DNA of 64,000 nucleotides. It comes from Nisaea nitritireducens (GTDB taxonomy: Bacteria > Pseudomonadota > Alphaproteobacteria > Thalassobaculales > Thalassobaculaceae). This document shows, piece after piece, positions 7,936 through 17,056 of the stretch; the stretch's first letter is position 1; each line of letters opens with the position of its first letter. The notes beneath the pieces were generated by a model. It saw nothing but the letters and a program-made list of their open reading frames with translations. It searched no databases and was not told the DNA's origin. The stretch spans positions 23,025 to 87,024 of the forward strand of contig NZ_JACZFS010000048.1 in NCBI RefSeq assembly GCF_014904795.1, given 5' to 3'. The translations under genes and the position numbers were made by a program.

Positions 7936-9303
7936 ATGATCGGTATTCTGAACCATTCCGCCTACAGACATCTTTTTCTCGCGCAGGCGCTGTCTCTGCT
8001 CGGCAGCGGCCTGACAACCGTCGCCCTCGGACTGCTCGCCTATCAGATCGCAGGATCGGATGCCGGACTGGTGCTTGGCACCGCCCTCGCCATCAAGATG
8101 ATCGCCTATGTCGTTCTCGGCCCTATCGGCGCCGCCCTCTCTTCCCGGTTTCGCAGAGGTCCCTTTCTCGTCGCACTGGACCTTGTTCGGGCAGGATTCG
8201 TCTGCCTTCTGCCGTTCGTGACGGAAATCTGGCAGATCTATCTTCTGATCTTTCTCTTTCAGGCCTGTTCCGCCGCTTTCACGCCGACATTCCAGGCAAC
8301 GATCCCGGACCTCCTTCCGGAGGAGCGCGATTACACGCGGGCCCTTTCCCTGTCGCGCCTGCTTTATGATCTGGAGCAACTGGCAAGCCCCGCGCTCGCC
8401 GGATTGCTTTTGTCGGTCATGACCTTCCACGGGCTCTTTGTCGGCAACGCACTTGGCTTTCTCGCCTCGGCAGCTCTCATCGTCACAGCATCGCTACCGG
8501 CGCAAAATCCGGACGCAATTGTGCGCAGCTTCCGTGACCGCGTCTCACGCGGAAGCTGGATCTACCTCAAGACACCACGCCTGCGCGGTTTGCTCGCGTT
8601 GAGCTTTGCGGTATCCGCCGCCGGCTCCATGGTGATCGTCAATACTGTTGTTTTCGTCCGGGACGTGCTCGGCGGCAGCGAACGGGACGTCACGCTGTTC
8701 TATGCGAGTGCGGGGCTGGGGTCGATGCTCGTCGCCCTGACCCTGCCGAGACTGCTGGAGCACCGGCCGGCGCGACCGATCATGCTTGCAGGCGGGGTGC
8801 TCCTGTCTCTCTCGCTCTGCGCCGGCACCGTAGCGGAAACCTATCTGCAAGCTCTCGCGGCATGGTGTGCAATCGGGATCGGCACATCCATGGTGATGAC
8901 CCCGTCGGGACTGCTTCTGAGACAGTCTTGTCATCCCGAGGACAGAACAGATCTGTTCGCCGCCCAGTTCGCGCTCTCACACGCTTGCTGGCTTGTCGCC
9001 TATCCTTTGGCAGGATGGGTCGCGACGTCCTTCGGCATGGGTGTGGCCTTCTTGACACTCGCAGCCGGTGCGGCGACCGGGCTGATCGCCGCACTGGTAT
9101 TCTGGCCGGAACATGACCCGGTCGAACTTACACACGAGCATGAGGATCTGGTGCATGAGCACCCGATCCCCGACGACGGGCACCATCAGGCGATACATCC
9201 TGTTCAGGGCGACCCGTCAGGACAGAAGCACCGGCATCACAAGCTTCGCCATAGCCATACCTTTATCATCGACGATCACCACACGGCCTGGCCGCGCGGT
9301 TAG
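7936..9303 (+). CDS. MFS transporter with histidine-rich C-terminal tail
   Basis: This is a 455-residue major facilitator with about 11-12 membrane segments; the N-terminus LFLAQALSLLGSGLTTVALG is typical of the EntS/MFS_3-type exporters. After the last segment comes a soluble tail of about 64 residues with 15 histidines in HEHE, KHRHH and RHSH clusters. Such tails bind Zn, Ni or Co in metal exporters and chaperones. It begins 26 bases after the CBS gene, so it could be cotranscribed. Metal export or metal-gated activity is an inference from the tail; the drug/siderophore exporter class is the main alternative. Confidence 0.85.
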   Translation: MIGILNHSAYRHLFLAQALSLLGSGLTTVALGLLAYQIAGSDAGLVLGTALAIKMIAYVVLGPIGAALSSRFRRGPFLVALDLVRAGFVCLLPFVTEIWQIYLLIFLFQACSAAFTPTFQATIPDLLPEERDYTRALSLSRLLYDLEQLASPALAGLLLSVMTFHGLFVGNALGFLASAALIVTASLPAQNPDAIVRSFRDRVSRGSWIYLKTPRLRGLLALSFAVSAAGSMVIVNTVVFVRDVLGGSERDVTLFYASAGLGSMLVALTLPRLLEHRPARPIMLAGGVLLSLSLCAGTVAETYLQALAAWCAIGIGTSMVMTPSGLLLRQSCHPEDRTDLFAAQFALSHACWLVAYPLAGWVATSFGMGVAFLTLAAGAATGLIAALVFWPEHDPVELTHEHEDLVHEHPIPDDGHHQAIHPVQGDPSGQKHRHHKLRHSHTFIIDDHHTAWPRG

Positions 9304-9361
9304 AAACGCTGTGAGATAAAGGTACTGCCGGGAAGAAGGCGATCCCGGTGCAATTGCAGTC

Positions 9362-9805
9362 CTACCAGCTGCCGATATTTTCCATCGAAGCCCAAGGCTC
9401 GGCCGGCGCCAGCGCCTCGCCTTCCTGCAGGATCTCGATGGAAATGCCGTCCGGCGACTTCACGAAAGCCATGTAGCCGTCGCGCGGCGGGCGGTTGATG
9501 GTGACACCCGCATCCATGATCTTCTGGCAAGTCTCGTAAATGTTCTCAACGCGGAAGGCGAGATGCCCCCAAGCCCGACCGGTCGTGTACTCTTCCGGGT
9601 CCCAGTTATGGGTCAGCTCGATAACCGGCGCGCGCTTGTCCGAGGCAGCGGTTGCCTCGTCACCCGGCGCGTAGAGGAAAATGTTGGTGAAGCGGCCCTT
9701 CTCGCTGTCATAGCGATGGACTTCCTTGAGGCCGAGAATTTCGCAGTAGAATTTCAGGCTCTCGTCGACGTCGCTGATCCGAACCATCGTGTGCAGATAC
9801 CGCAT
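9362..9805 (-). CDS. gloA: Lactoylglutathione lyase (glyoxalase I)
   Basis: This enzyme isomerises the hemithioacetal of methylglyoxal and glutathione to S-lactoylglutathione in the cytoplasm. All four metal ligands of the E. coli type can be placed: His in MRYLHTMVR, Glu in PVIELTHNW, His in WGHLAFRV and Glu in ISIEILQ. The start giving MRYLHT follows GGGAG at 7 bases and matches the E. coli N-terminus; a longer frame to 9826 lacks support. Length (147 residues) is normal. It is convergent with the MFS gene. It is a single gene with no obvious partner. Confidence 0.96.
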   Translation of the reverse strand: MRYLHTMVRISDVDESLKFYCEILGLKEVHRYDSEKGRFTNIFLYAPGDEATAASDKRAPVIELTHNWDPEEYTTGRAWGHLAFRVENIYETCQKIMDAGVTINRPPRDGYMAFVKSPDGISIEILQEGEALAPAEPWASMENIGSW

Positions 9806-9939
9806 GTGCTCGCTCCCGCTTGGCATGCTTGTGAATTGGCGTTGGGATTATGACATTGCGCACGCGCCGCCCGCTGACAAGTCCGCTTTCCGAAATGGGC
9901 TGGTTCCGTCCGTGCGGGAACTGTCCTGTCGGGCCTTCA

Positions 9940-10569
9940 CTACGGGGCTCCATCTCGCCAGGCTGCGATCAGGGCTGCGGCATCGGCGCCAATCCGGTCC
10001 ACCGGCTTACCCGGTTTGAAAATCGAGGAGCCGACAGCAACCGCCCTGGCACCGGCGGCGAAAAAGTCGGCGATGTTATCGAGCCCGACCCCGCCGGTGA
10101 CGACGATCCCCCTGTCCGGTGGCAGCACGGCCCGGAGAGCTCCGACGATTTTCGGCTGGATCGCATCTCCGGGAAACAGCTTGAGATAATCCGCGCCCGC
10201 CGCCAGTGCCTGAAACGCTTCCGTCGGCGTGAAGAATCCCGGCATGGAGACAAGGCCGCACCTTTTCGTCTCGTCAATCACCCGCGTATCAGTATTGGGA
10301 GAAACGACGAGACGCCCGCCCGCCGCCGCGACGGCACGGACATCTTCATCCGTCAGTACCGTCCCGGCACCGATCGCCGCGCGCTCTCCGAGCAGTCGAG
10401 CGAGGCTTGCAATGCTCTCGAACGGCCGGGGCGAGTTCAGCGGCACCTCGATCACACGAATGCCGGCATCGAACAGTGCCTGGCCGATCTCTTCCGCACG
10501 CTCGGGTTCGAGGCCGCGCAGAATTGCGACGATGGGGCAGGCGCCAAGCGCCTCTTCGATACTGATCAC
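9940..10569 (-). CDS. dgoA: 2-dehydro-3-deoxy-6-phosphogalactonate aldolase
   Basis: This class I aldolase of the KDPG/KHG family cleaves KDPGal to pyruvate and glyceraldehyde-3-phosphate in galactonate catabolism. The segments [32 protein letters not shown] and YLKLFPGDA (with the Schiff-base lysine) match DgoA more closely than Eda, notably the LNSP motif. A GTG at 10569 sits six bases after GAGAGG and gives 209 residues, the usual length; a longer TTG start at 10593 is less likely. No other galactonate genes are adjacent, so the exact sugar acid is inferred. Confidence 0.87.
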   Translation of the reverse strand: MISIEEALGACPIVAILRGLEPERAEEIGQALFDAGIRVIEVPLNSPRPFESIASLARLLGERAAIGAGTVLTDEDVRAVAAAGGRLVVSPNTDTRVIDETKRCGLVSMPGFFTPTEAFQALAAGADYLKLFPGDAIQPKIVGALRAVLPPDRGIVVTGGVGLDNIADFFAAGARAVAVGSSIFKPGKPVDRIGADAAALIAAWRDGAP

Positions 10570-10606
10570 GGCCGGCCTCTCTATTGAGTTCAACCGATGC
10601 AGTATG

Positions 10607-11578
10607 TCACCTCAGACAGGATTCGAAACCGTCCGCTAACCCGAGCATCAAGGCATTATAGGCATCCGGGCCAAACGGAATGGTGCTGCCGACCGGATCA
10701 AGCGTGCCGAGCTTCGCGCCCGACCCTTCCGCAACAACCTCCGCAAGGCGAGGCCTGAACTGGACTTCGCGAAAGATGCAGCGGATATCGCCATCCGCGA
10801 CCCGTTGCCGGAGTGCCCGCAGCCGTGCTGCCCCCGGAGGGGCGCCTGTTCCCAGGCTGATTGCACCGGCTGCCGTCAAATCGAACGCGGCTTCGAAATA
10901 CTGATAAGCATCGTGGAAGACCAGGAACGGCCGATCTTTAACCGGCGCGAGTTTCTGCCGGATGGTTTGCGAGAGTTCCTCAAGATCCTGCACGGCCGCC
11001 ACCGCATTGGCGTGATAGAGCGCAGCACGATCCGGGTCCCGCGCGGCAAGCGATGCTGCAATCGCGGTGACAAAGGCCTGTGCGTTGGACGGGCTCAGCC
11101 AGACATGCGGATCATCCGGACCATGATCGTGTGCAGCCTGCTCCTCGGCACTCTTGTCGTCATGTTCATCATGCCCATGCTCCGTGTGCTCGTCATGCTC
11201 TGGAGAGTCCCAAAGCGTACCCTCGCGAACGCTCAGATGCGTGACACCTTTGGCCTCACTCAATTCAACGACCCGGCCGTCATGATCCGCATTCCGCTCA
11301 ACCGCGGCTCCGAGGAAAGTCTCGATAGTGGGGGATACAAGAATGATCAGATCGGCGTTTTCGATCGCCCGGGCATCGGATGGACGCAGCGCATATTCAT
11401 GCGGCGACTGTCCGTTCCGGAGCAGCAAATGCGGCTCGCCCGCACCGGCCATGACCTTCGCGACAAGGCTGTGCACCGGCGGGATTGACGCGACAACCGA
11501 AAGCTCGGCACGCGCAGGCAGGGCAACAAGCAGAATAACGGCGAATAAGCCGCCGATCTGTAGAAACGGATATCTCAT
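10607..11578 (-). CDS. znuA: Zinc ABC transporter substrate-binding protein
   Basis: This periplasmic binding protein of the cluster A-I (ZnuA) family captures Zn2+ for import. It has a signal peptide (cleavage near ARA-EL), the PPVHSL metal-binding region, a His/Asp-rich loop ([14 protein letters not shown], about residues 120-145) and DDPHVWLSP. The ATG at 11578 is used; the frame runs on to a TTG at 11590. A Zur-like palindrome lies about 30 bases upstream, so it should be induced by zinc shortage. The permease gene is just upstream on the same strand, but no ATPase gene is present. Confidence 0.95.
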   Translation of the reverse strand: MRYPFLQIGGLFAVILLVALPARAELSVVASIPPVHSLVAKVMAGAGEPHLLLRNGQSPHEYALRPSDARAIENADLIILVSPTIETFLGAAVERNADHDGRVVELSEAKGVTHLSVREGTLWDSPEHDEHTEHGHDEHDDKSAEEQAAHDHGPDDPHVWLSPSNAQAFVTAIAASLAARDPDRAALYHANAVAAVQDLEELSQTIRQKLAPVKDRPFLVFHDAYQYFEAAFDLTAAGAISLGTGAPPGAARLRALRQRVADGDIRCIFREVQFRPRLAEVVAEGSGAKLGTLDPVGSTIPFGPDAYNALMLGLADGFESCLR

Positions 11579-11607
11579 GGGGGATCTCAATGAGTGAATT
11601 CAAAAAC

Positions 11608-11620
11608 GTTATAACATAAC
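11608..11620. promoter_or_regulatory. Zur-box-like operator upstream of znuA
   Basis: GTTAT-AAC-ATAAC is a perfect 5-3-5 inverted repeat of the type bound by Zur in proteobacteria. It sits 29-42 bases before the znuA start and after the znuB stop. This implies zinc-dependent repression of znuA from its own promoter. Extended flanks beyond the 13 bases do not remain symmetrical. Confidence 0.75.
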
Positions 11621-11655
11621 AAATTCTGAATTCAAGTCCGATCTGACCGAACCGC

Positions 11656-12459
11656 CTATTCCCTCGCCGACAATCTGCCCGGCCAGCGCGGCAAACCAAT
11701 CAGGAAGACGGCAAAAGCAACGAGCACGATTGACGGGCCCGCAGGCGTATCGAACTCCAGCGAGCCCAGCATTCCGATCACCACGGAGAAAACCCCGATA
11801 ACGACGGCACCGGCGACCATGGCCTCCGGGCTCGTGGCCCAGCGCCGCGCACCGGCGGCGGGCAGGATCAGCAGAGATGTGATCAGCAGAACCCCGACGA
11901 CCTTGATCGCCACGGCGATGACCAGGGCAAGCAGCAAAGTGAAAACCAAATTGGCTCTGCGACCGCCCAGCCCTTCTGCCTGCGCCAGATCACTGCTGAC
12001 AGTGGTCGCCAGCAGCGGCTCCCATATCCGCCAGAGACAGACCAGAACCACCGCGACAACGGCGTAGATCAACATGATGTCCTGCGTGGAAACCGACAGC
12101 ACATCGCCGAACAGCACGCCCATCAGATCGACCCTGAGCCAGCTCATCAACCCGATGGCGACCAGCCCCATGGCCAGAGCCCCGTGCGAGAGAATGCCCA
12201 GCAGCGTGTCTGTCGGCACTGTGCTCCAGCGCTCAAGCGACAGCAGGAGCGCGGCCACGGCGACGGTAACGGCGAAGATCCCCAGCACCGGCTCGACATT
12301 CATTAAAAAGCCGAGCGCCAGCCCGAGCAGCGCGGAATGGGCCATTGTGTCGCCGAAATAGGCGAGCCGGCGCCAGACCACGAAACAGCCCAGTGGCCCC
12401 GCAGCAAGTGCAGCACCGATCCCGGCGGCAAGCGCCCGCAACAGAAAATCGTCAATCAC
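11656..12459 (-). CDS. znuB: Zinc ABC transporter permease
   Basis: The 267-residue integral membrane protein of the ABC-3 family has about eight segments and the typical WRRLAYFGDTMAHSALLGLALG motif near residue 28 and LLITSLLILPAAGAR near 190. It would form the zinc channel with ZnuA and an ATPase. It lies upstream of znuA on the same strand with the Zur-like site between them, and 27 bases after the RidA-family gene. No znuC is found in the window, which is unusual; the ATPase must be encoded elsewhere or shared. Confidence 0.94.
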   Translation of the reverse strand: MIDDFLLRALAAGIGAALAAGPLGCFVVWRRLAYFGDTMAHSALLGLALGFLMNVEPVLGIFAVTVAVAALLLSLERWSTVPTDTLLGILSHGALAMGLVAIGLMSWLRVDLMGVLFGDVLSVSTQDIMLIYAVVAVVLVCLWRIWEPLLATTVSSDLAQAEGLGGRRANLVFTLLLALVIAVAIKVVGVLLITSLLILPAAGARRWATSPEAMVAGAVVIGVFSVVIGMLGSLEFDTPAGPSIVLVAFAVFLIGLPRWPGRLSARE

Positions 12460-12486
12460 CGGCCCGTCTCCCGATCGTCGCGCCCG

Positions 12487-12870
12487 TCAGAGCGCGACGG
12501 CCTCACCCTCGACTTCGCAGAGGAAGTCAGGCGTCGCGAGAGCGGAGATTTCCAGATAGGTGCAGGCAGGCGCATGCCCGTCAAACATCCGATCGCGGAT
12601 CTCGCGGAAAGAGGCAACCGAACCCGGAACCGTCGAATAGAAGACGATTTTCACGATGTCCTTTTTGGTCATGCCAGCGCCTTCGATAACCTTGAACAGG
12701 TTTTCAAACGCCTGAACCGTCTGGGCTTCCAGCCCTTCGCGCACCGAGCCATCCGGAGCAAGCCCGATCTGGCCGGAAGCAATGGCACGCCTGGCATTGG
12801 CCGGCACCGTGACCAGGTGCGAGTAATTAGACGCCGGCGCCGCAACGCCTTTCGGATTGGTAAATTCCAT
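12487..12870 (-). CDS. RidA/YjgF/UK114-family protein
   Basis: The 127-residue product has the RidA pattern (ASNYSHLVTVPANARRAIASGQIGLAPDG at the N-terminal half, then EGLEAQTVQAFENLFKVIEGAGM). RidA proteins hydrolyse reactive enamine/imine intermediates; a subset act in specific catabolic pathways. The ATG at 12870 follows AGGAAG at 7 bases; the longer frame to 12939 has no support. The usual catalytic Arg of archetypal RidA is not clear here (the C-terminal motif ACTYLEISAL differs), so it may be a Rid-subfamily member. It is upstream of znuB on the same strand. Confidence 0.85.
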   Translation of the reverse strand: MEFTNPKGVAAPASNYSHLVTVPANARRAIASGQIGLAPDGSVREGLEAQTVQAFENLFKVIEGAGMTKKDIVKIVFYSTVPGSVASFREIRDRMFDGHAPACTYLEISALATPDFLCEVEGEAVAL

Positions 12871-12986
12871 CGGATGACTTCCTTTCGATTCGGCAATGCC
12901 ATACGTACGCGCTGCGAAAGAAACCGCGCGGTCCTGCAAAGATCACTTAGAGGGAATGTCAGGCGAGGGCAAATGCGGGATGCACC

Positions 12987-13928
12987 TCACACCAATTCAG
13001 AGGCGTCCCCAACGACAACCCGATCCCGGCCGCTCTTCTTGGCGTCATAGAGGGCGAGGTCCGCTGTTTTCAGGATACCTTCCACTTTCGGGCATTCAGC
13101 ACCGAACTCCGTGCAGCCGATACTGATGGTGAACTGGAGATTGTCCCCCGCCGCCTCGATGCTCGCCGCCCGTACGATGCCAAGCAGGCGTTCCGCAGAA
13201 ACCACGGCTTCTTTTTTGCTCGTTTCCGGCAACAGAATTGCGAACTCCTCGCCGCCGATCCGCGCCACAGTGTCCAGTTGTCGCACCTGGTCTTCCAGAA
13301 GTTTAACCAGATGCACCAGCACGATGTCGCCGACATCGTGACCATAGGTGTCGTTGATGCGTTTGAAGTGGTCGACGTCGATCATAAGCAACGAGGATGG
13401 ATGCTTGTAGCGGCGCACACGCTCAACTTCATCTTCCAGCTTGGACATGAAGTAGCGCCGGTTAAAAGCTGAGGTCAGCGCATCCGTCGTCGCCAGACGC
13501 TCCAGTTCCACGTTCATATGCTCAAGGCGTACGGCATATTCCCGCAGCCTGAGATGATTCCGGACCCGGGCCGTCACCACCGTCGGCTTGTATGGCTTGG
13601 TGATGTAATCGATCGCCCCGAGCTTCAGGCCCTTTTCCTCGTCCCCATCATCGGAGAGACCGGTCACGAAAATCACCGGCACATTTTCTGTCCGCGGATC
13701 GTTCTTCAAAGCCTTGATCACATCATACCCGTCCAGCTCCGGCATCTGGATATCGAGCAGGATCAGGTCCGGCGGGTTTTCGAGGGCCTTGTCGATCGCT
13801 TCACGCCCACTCAGGGCGGAGGAAACAGAGCCGAGATCTTTCAGGATAAGACTGAGCAACATGACGTTCTCAGGAGCGTCGTCGACCACGAGGATCGCGA
13901 ATTCCTGATTTTCCATAATGTTGCTCAT
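12987..13928 (-). CDS. Response regulator with GGDEF domain (diguanylate cyclase, PleD-like)
   Basis: This protein makes cyclic di-GMP. It has an N-terminal receiver domain (about residues 8-125, phospho-acceptor in LILLDIQMPELDG) and a C-terminal GGDEF domain (about 150-310) with the active site written GGEEF. An RxxD inhibitory site (RQLD) lies five residues before the GGEEF, so product inhibition is expected. The ATG at 13928 follows GGAGAG; a GTG further out is less likely. It stands alone with no kinase adjacent, so the phosphodonor is unknown. It probably controls the motile-sessile switch. Confidence 0.95.
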   Translation of the reverse strand: MSNIMENQEFAILVVDDAPENVMLLSLILKDLGSVSSALSGREAIDKALENPPDLILLDIQMPELDGYDVIKALKNDPRTENVPVIFVTGLSDDGDEEKGLKLGAIDYITKPYKPTVVTARVRNHLRLREYAVRLEHMNVELERLATTDALTSAFNRRYFMSKLEDEVERVRRYKHPSSLLMIDVDHFKRINDTYGHDVGDIVLVHLVKLLEDQVRQLDTVARIGGEEFAILLPETSKKEAVVSAERLLGIVRAASIEAAGDNLQFTISIGCTEFGAECPKVEGILKTADLALYDAKKSGRDRVVVGDASELV

Positions 13929-14075
13929 CACTCTCTCCGTCACGCCCGCATGGCTTAAATCTCGGTATCAATTGCTTGCTTCATTATCCACCCGGAATGG
14001 TTAACTTCACGTAAAAAATTCACCGTTGAAGGATATCCCGAAGCTGACATTTTTGCGAAAAACCCAACAATCAAA

Positions 14076-14504
14076 CTAGAGATTGGTGGCTGTCTGTTCA
14101 GCGAACTCACTTATCCGATTCCGGATTTCCTCGTCCCAGGCGACCGGCCGACCGGTGCTTTTCACGAACTGCACGAGGGTTGACCGGCAGGTAAGGCGCA
14201 CCTCCCCTTCACAGCTTGCAACGATCTCGACATCGAGACTGGACGTTCCGACCCGCTTGACCACGAGGCTCCAGTCCAGCACATCGCCCAGCCTACTGGG
14301 GGCACTGAAATCGACAGCGATTTTGGCCGTTGGAATTCCCCGGTCGTCAACCTCGTGCATTTGGTGGAAGCCCCAATCGAGCCCGATGCGAAACCATTCC
14401 TCGACGGTGAGATTGATCATCTCGAAATAGCGAGGATAGAAAACCATCGCCGCAGGGTCGCAATGCTGAAAGCGCACATGCTGCTGCATCTGGAAAGCGG
14501 CCAT
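14076..14504 (-). CDS. Acyl-CoA thioesterase (4-hydroxybenzoyl-CoA thioesterase type)
   Basis: This 142-residue hotdog-fold enzyme hydrolyses an acyl- or aroyl-CoA. The N-terminal motif VRFQHCDPAAMVFYPRYFEM carries the Asp of the 4HBT active site, and the length is typical. It lies 3 bases after the alpha/beta hydrolase gene on the same strand, opposite a MarR-type regulator. RidA, thioesterase, formamidase-like hydrolase and MarR genes also co-occur in anthranilate/benzoyl-CoA loci of related bacteria. An aroyl-CoA substrate is therefore plausible, but not demonstrated. Confidence 0.85.
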   Translation of the reverse strand: MAAFQMQQHVRFQHCDPAAMVFYPRYFEMINLTVEEWFRIGLDWGFHQMHEVDDRGIPTAKIAVDFSAPSRLGDVLDWSLVVKRVGTSSLDVEIVASCEGEVRLTCRSTLVQFVKSTGRPVAWDEEIRNRISEFAEQTATNL

Positions 14505-14507
14505 AAG

Positions 14508-15341
14508 TCAGTATTCTCCTTTGGTGAAGCCCCGGGTGGTGAAACTCCGGGTCAGATCCGAGGTGGCGTCCGCCAGATCTTCGATTACGTCGAAGTGATG
14601 TTTGCCGTCGGCATGGACACTATCCGTTTCGGCGCCAAGCCCGCCCCAGATAGTGGCAAGAAGGTCGTTTTGCCGCAGGAATTCCGGACGCTCGCCGGAG
14701 CCGACCCAGCAGGTCAGCCGGGCATCGGGCACCGGGTACTGCAAAACCGGGCTCTCTACAGCAGCCTCGGCTTCGTCGAGTTTCAGATCGGCATTCATTT
14801 CAAGATTCAGCAAGGGGCGCAGATCGTGCAGGCCGCTGATCGAGACGACCTTTCGGATTCGCGCCCGGAGCGCGGCATCCAGCGGCACGTTACGGCAGAG
14901 CATGCGGCTGACCAGATGCCCTCCGGCGGAGTGACCGGCAAGATGAACGGGGCCGTCGACGCGCTCCGCTGCCGCCGCAATAGCCCGGCTAATCTCGACC
15001 GTGATTTCCGCAATGCGCGCTTCCGGCGCCAGAGTATAGCTCGGGATGGCAACGGCCCAGCCACGATCGACTGCGCCGCGTGCCAGATGCGACCAGGTAC
15101 TTTTGTCAAAAGCCCGCCAGTAGCCGCCATGAATGAACAGCGCCAGTCCGGTCGCCGGACCGGCAGGCCGGAACAGATCGTAGCGGTTACGCGCGCCCTC
15201 TCCGTAAGGGATATCGAGCTCCGCCCGGTCAGCCAATTCATCTCGAAATGCAGCGGCCCACTGCTGCCACATCGGCGGGTAGGTCTCCGCTCCGGCAATG
15301 TGCGGACCGTTCGCGTAAGCATCGTTCCAATCGGCAATCAT
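14508..15341 (-). CDS. Alpha/beta hydrolase, kynurenine formamidase-like
   Basis: The 277-residue hydrolase has the HGGYW oxyanion motif (about residue 70), the nucleophile elbow GHSAGG (about 138) and a C-terminal HHFDVIEDL that supplies the catalytic His. HGGYW with GHSAGG is typical of bacterial arylformamidases and related esterases. The ATG giving MIADWNDAYANGP is used; the frame extends to 15404 without a better start. It is cotranscribed with the thioesterase gene and is divergent from the MarR gene. A role in tryptophan/kynurenine or aromatic catabolism is inferred. Confidence 0.82.
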   Translation of the reverse strand: MIADWNDAYANGPHIAGAETYPPMWQQWAAAFRDELADRAELDIPYGEGARNRYDLFRPAGPATGLALFIHGGYWRAFDKSTWSHLARGAVDRGWAVAIPSYTLAPEARIAEITVEISRAIAAAAERVDGPVHLAGHSAGGHLVSRMLCRNVPLDAALRARIRKVVSISGLHDLRPLLNLEMNADLKLDEAEAAVESPVLQYPVPDARLTCWVGSGERPEFLRQNDLLATIWGGLGAETDSVHADGKHHFDVIEDLADATSDLTRSFTTRGFTKGEY

Positions 15342-15473
15342 GCGCCGCCATTTCACGTTAATTACCAGCAAAGCGTCTAAACGCGATCCTAGGAGACGCA
15401 CCAACCGGCGGCCAGTTTCAATTAAGACTCAATTTTTTGCTGCGAAATTAATTCAAAAGCCTAACATTCACGA

Positions 15474-15956
15474 ATGGCGCAAGCACCAAGCACACGTCTC
15501 GCGGAAAATGCAGAGACACGCAAAACCCGGCTCCGGCTTTGGCTGAACATTCTGCGAACCACTCGTTCGGTTGAGAATATCCTGCGTGAGGAGATGCGAG
15601 TCTCTTATGACCAAACTCTGCCGCGGTTCGAAATCCTGGCCATGTTGGAGCGCAGTGAGAACGGCCTCCGCATGAGCGCCCTTTCCGAAAAGCTGATGGT
15701 CTCGAATGGCAATGTCACAGGGATCGTCGAGCGGCTGGTGCAGGACGGATTGGTGGAACGGCTTCCAGTGCCCGGAGACAAACGGGCCACGCTGGTAAGA
15801 CTGACCCACAAGGGCGAAGCCGTTTTCGCCGATATGGCGGACGTGCACGAACGCTGGGTCAATGGGCTTCTTCGGACAATCTCGGAAGAGGATGCAAGCC
15901 TCCTCATTGAGCGTCTGACAGAAATACGGAAACAGAACGCTTCTACCCAGCGTTAA
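15474..15956 (+). CDS. MarR-family transcriptional regulator
   Basis: This 160-residue winged-helix repressor has the helix-turn-helix MSALSEKLMVSNGNVTGIVERLVQDGLVER and the wing PGDKRATLVRLT. It faces the hydrolase-thioesterase pair across 132 bases, which makes it the likely regulator of that operon. The intergenic stretch is AT-rich around 15430-15460 with an 8-base palindrome AATTAATT that could be part of an operator. The ligand would be expected to be an aromatic acid or CoA ester in this family; that is inferred. Confidence 0.9.
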   Translation: MAQAPSTRLAENAETRKTRLRLWLNILRTTRSVENILREEMRVSYDQTLPRFEILAMLERSENGLRMSALSEKLMVSNGNVTGIVERLVQDGLVERLPVPGDKRATLVRLTHKGEAVFADMADVHERWVNGLLRTISEEDASLLIERLTEIRKQNASTQR

Positions 15957-16038
15957 CAATTTCTTGTTTTCTCACCACCTATGATCCTTCTCGGACTCAA
16001 CGGGGACCGTCGATCGGCAATCGAACCGGAGGAGCGAA

Positions 16039-17034
16039 ATGTCCGGATCAAGGAAGTTTTCCACCACACATTCTGGGAAATTCAAACGGAAACAGATGCG
16101 TAAAACGCGAGACGGGTCACGTCCCTGTTTGCTTGCCCGCGTAACCGCATCGTTTTTCCTCGCGATCGGACTCTCTGCCTGCGACGATCCACAGCCGCAA
16201 ACTTCCGCTCCGGAGTTCGGTGAAAAAATCGCCGCCTCCAGTGAGCAAACGGCCTACAATTTCGGGATCCATCCGCTGCATAATCCAGCCCGCCTTCACG
16301 AGATCTTCGGACCGATGATGCGGCACCTCGAAAAGCAGATCCCGGACACCCGGTTTCGTGTCGAAGCATCCAGAAATTACGCCGCCTACGACCAGAAACT
16401 ATACGAGGGAAAGTTCCAGTTCTCCCTTCCCAACCCGTTCCAGACGATCAACTCACTGGGACATGGCTACCGCGTTTTCGGGAAAATGGGCGACGACCAT
16501 AACTTCAGAGGGATCATTCTTGTCCGCAAAGATTCCGGTATCGAAAATGTCAGCGATCTGAAAAGCAAGGCGGTCAGTTTTCCAGCGCCAACCGCCCTCG
16601 CAGCAACGATGATGCCCCAGTACTACCTGCAATCCCACGGCCTCGACGTCATGAAGGAGATCGACATCCGCTATGTCGGCTCACAGGAATCTTCGGTCAT
16701 GAATGTATTCCTTGGCGATACGGCCGCCGGCGCCACATGGCCGCCACCGTGGCGACTGCTTTCCGCAGAGCGCCCGGAACTCGCGGAAGAATTGGAGGTA
16801 AAATGGCAAACCGAGTCATTGCCCAATAACGGTCTGGTCGTTCACGAAAACGTGCCGGGCGATGTTGTCGACAAAGTCGCAGCAGTACTGTTCGCCCTGC
16901 ACACTCACAACGAAGGCAAAGAAATCCTTTCGCGCATGGACCTCTCGCAGTTTGAGGCTGCCACCAACGAAACCTACCGGCCCGTCGTTGAATTCGTCGC
17001 AACGTTCAACACGGCGGTGCGTCCGGCGCACTAA
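16039..17034 (+). CDS. PhnD-like periplasmic binding lipoprotein
   Basis: The 331-residue product belongs to the phosphate/phosphonate (PhnD-type) binding proteins (PF12974). It has an unusually long positively charged N-region and then a lipobox LSAC with the lipidated Cys at residue 48. The start is set by GGAGGAGCG ahead of the ATG. The binding-fold segments YNFGIHPLHNPARLHEIFGPM and FPAPTALAATMMPQYYLQ are clear. No ABC permease or ATPase is near. The next gene, 22 bases on, is a membrane histidine kinase, so this protein probably serves as its extracytoplasmic sensor subunit rather than in import. Confidence 0.85.
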   Translation: MSGSRKFSTTHSGKFKRKQMRKTRDGSRPCLLARVTASFFLAIGLSACDDPQPQTSAPEFGEKIAASSEQTAYNFGIHPLHNPARLHEIFGPMMRHLEKQIPDTRFRVEASRNYAAYDQKLYEGKFQFSLPNPFQTINSLGHGYRVFGKMGDDHNFRGIILVRKDSGIENVSDLKSKAVSFPAPTALAATMMPQYYLQSHGLDVMKEIDIRYVGSQESSVMNVFLGDTAAGATWPPPWRLLSAERPELAEELEVKWQTESLPNNGLVVHENVPGDVVDKVAAVLFALHTHNEGKEILSRMDLSQFEAATNETYRPVVEFVATFNTAVRPAH

Positions 17035-17056
17035 GCATCGATCAAGGGGTCGAATT

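Noticed and set aside
16862..17056. 65-codon upstream extension of the histidine kinase
   Set aside because: The extra part lies inside the binding-lipoprotein gene and is Ser/Arg-rich noise; the TTG at 17057 has its own ribosome site.
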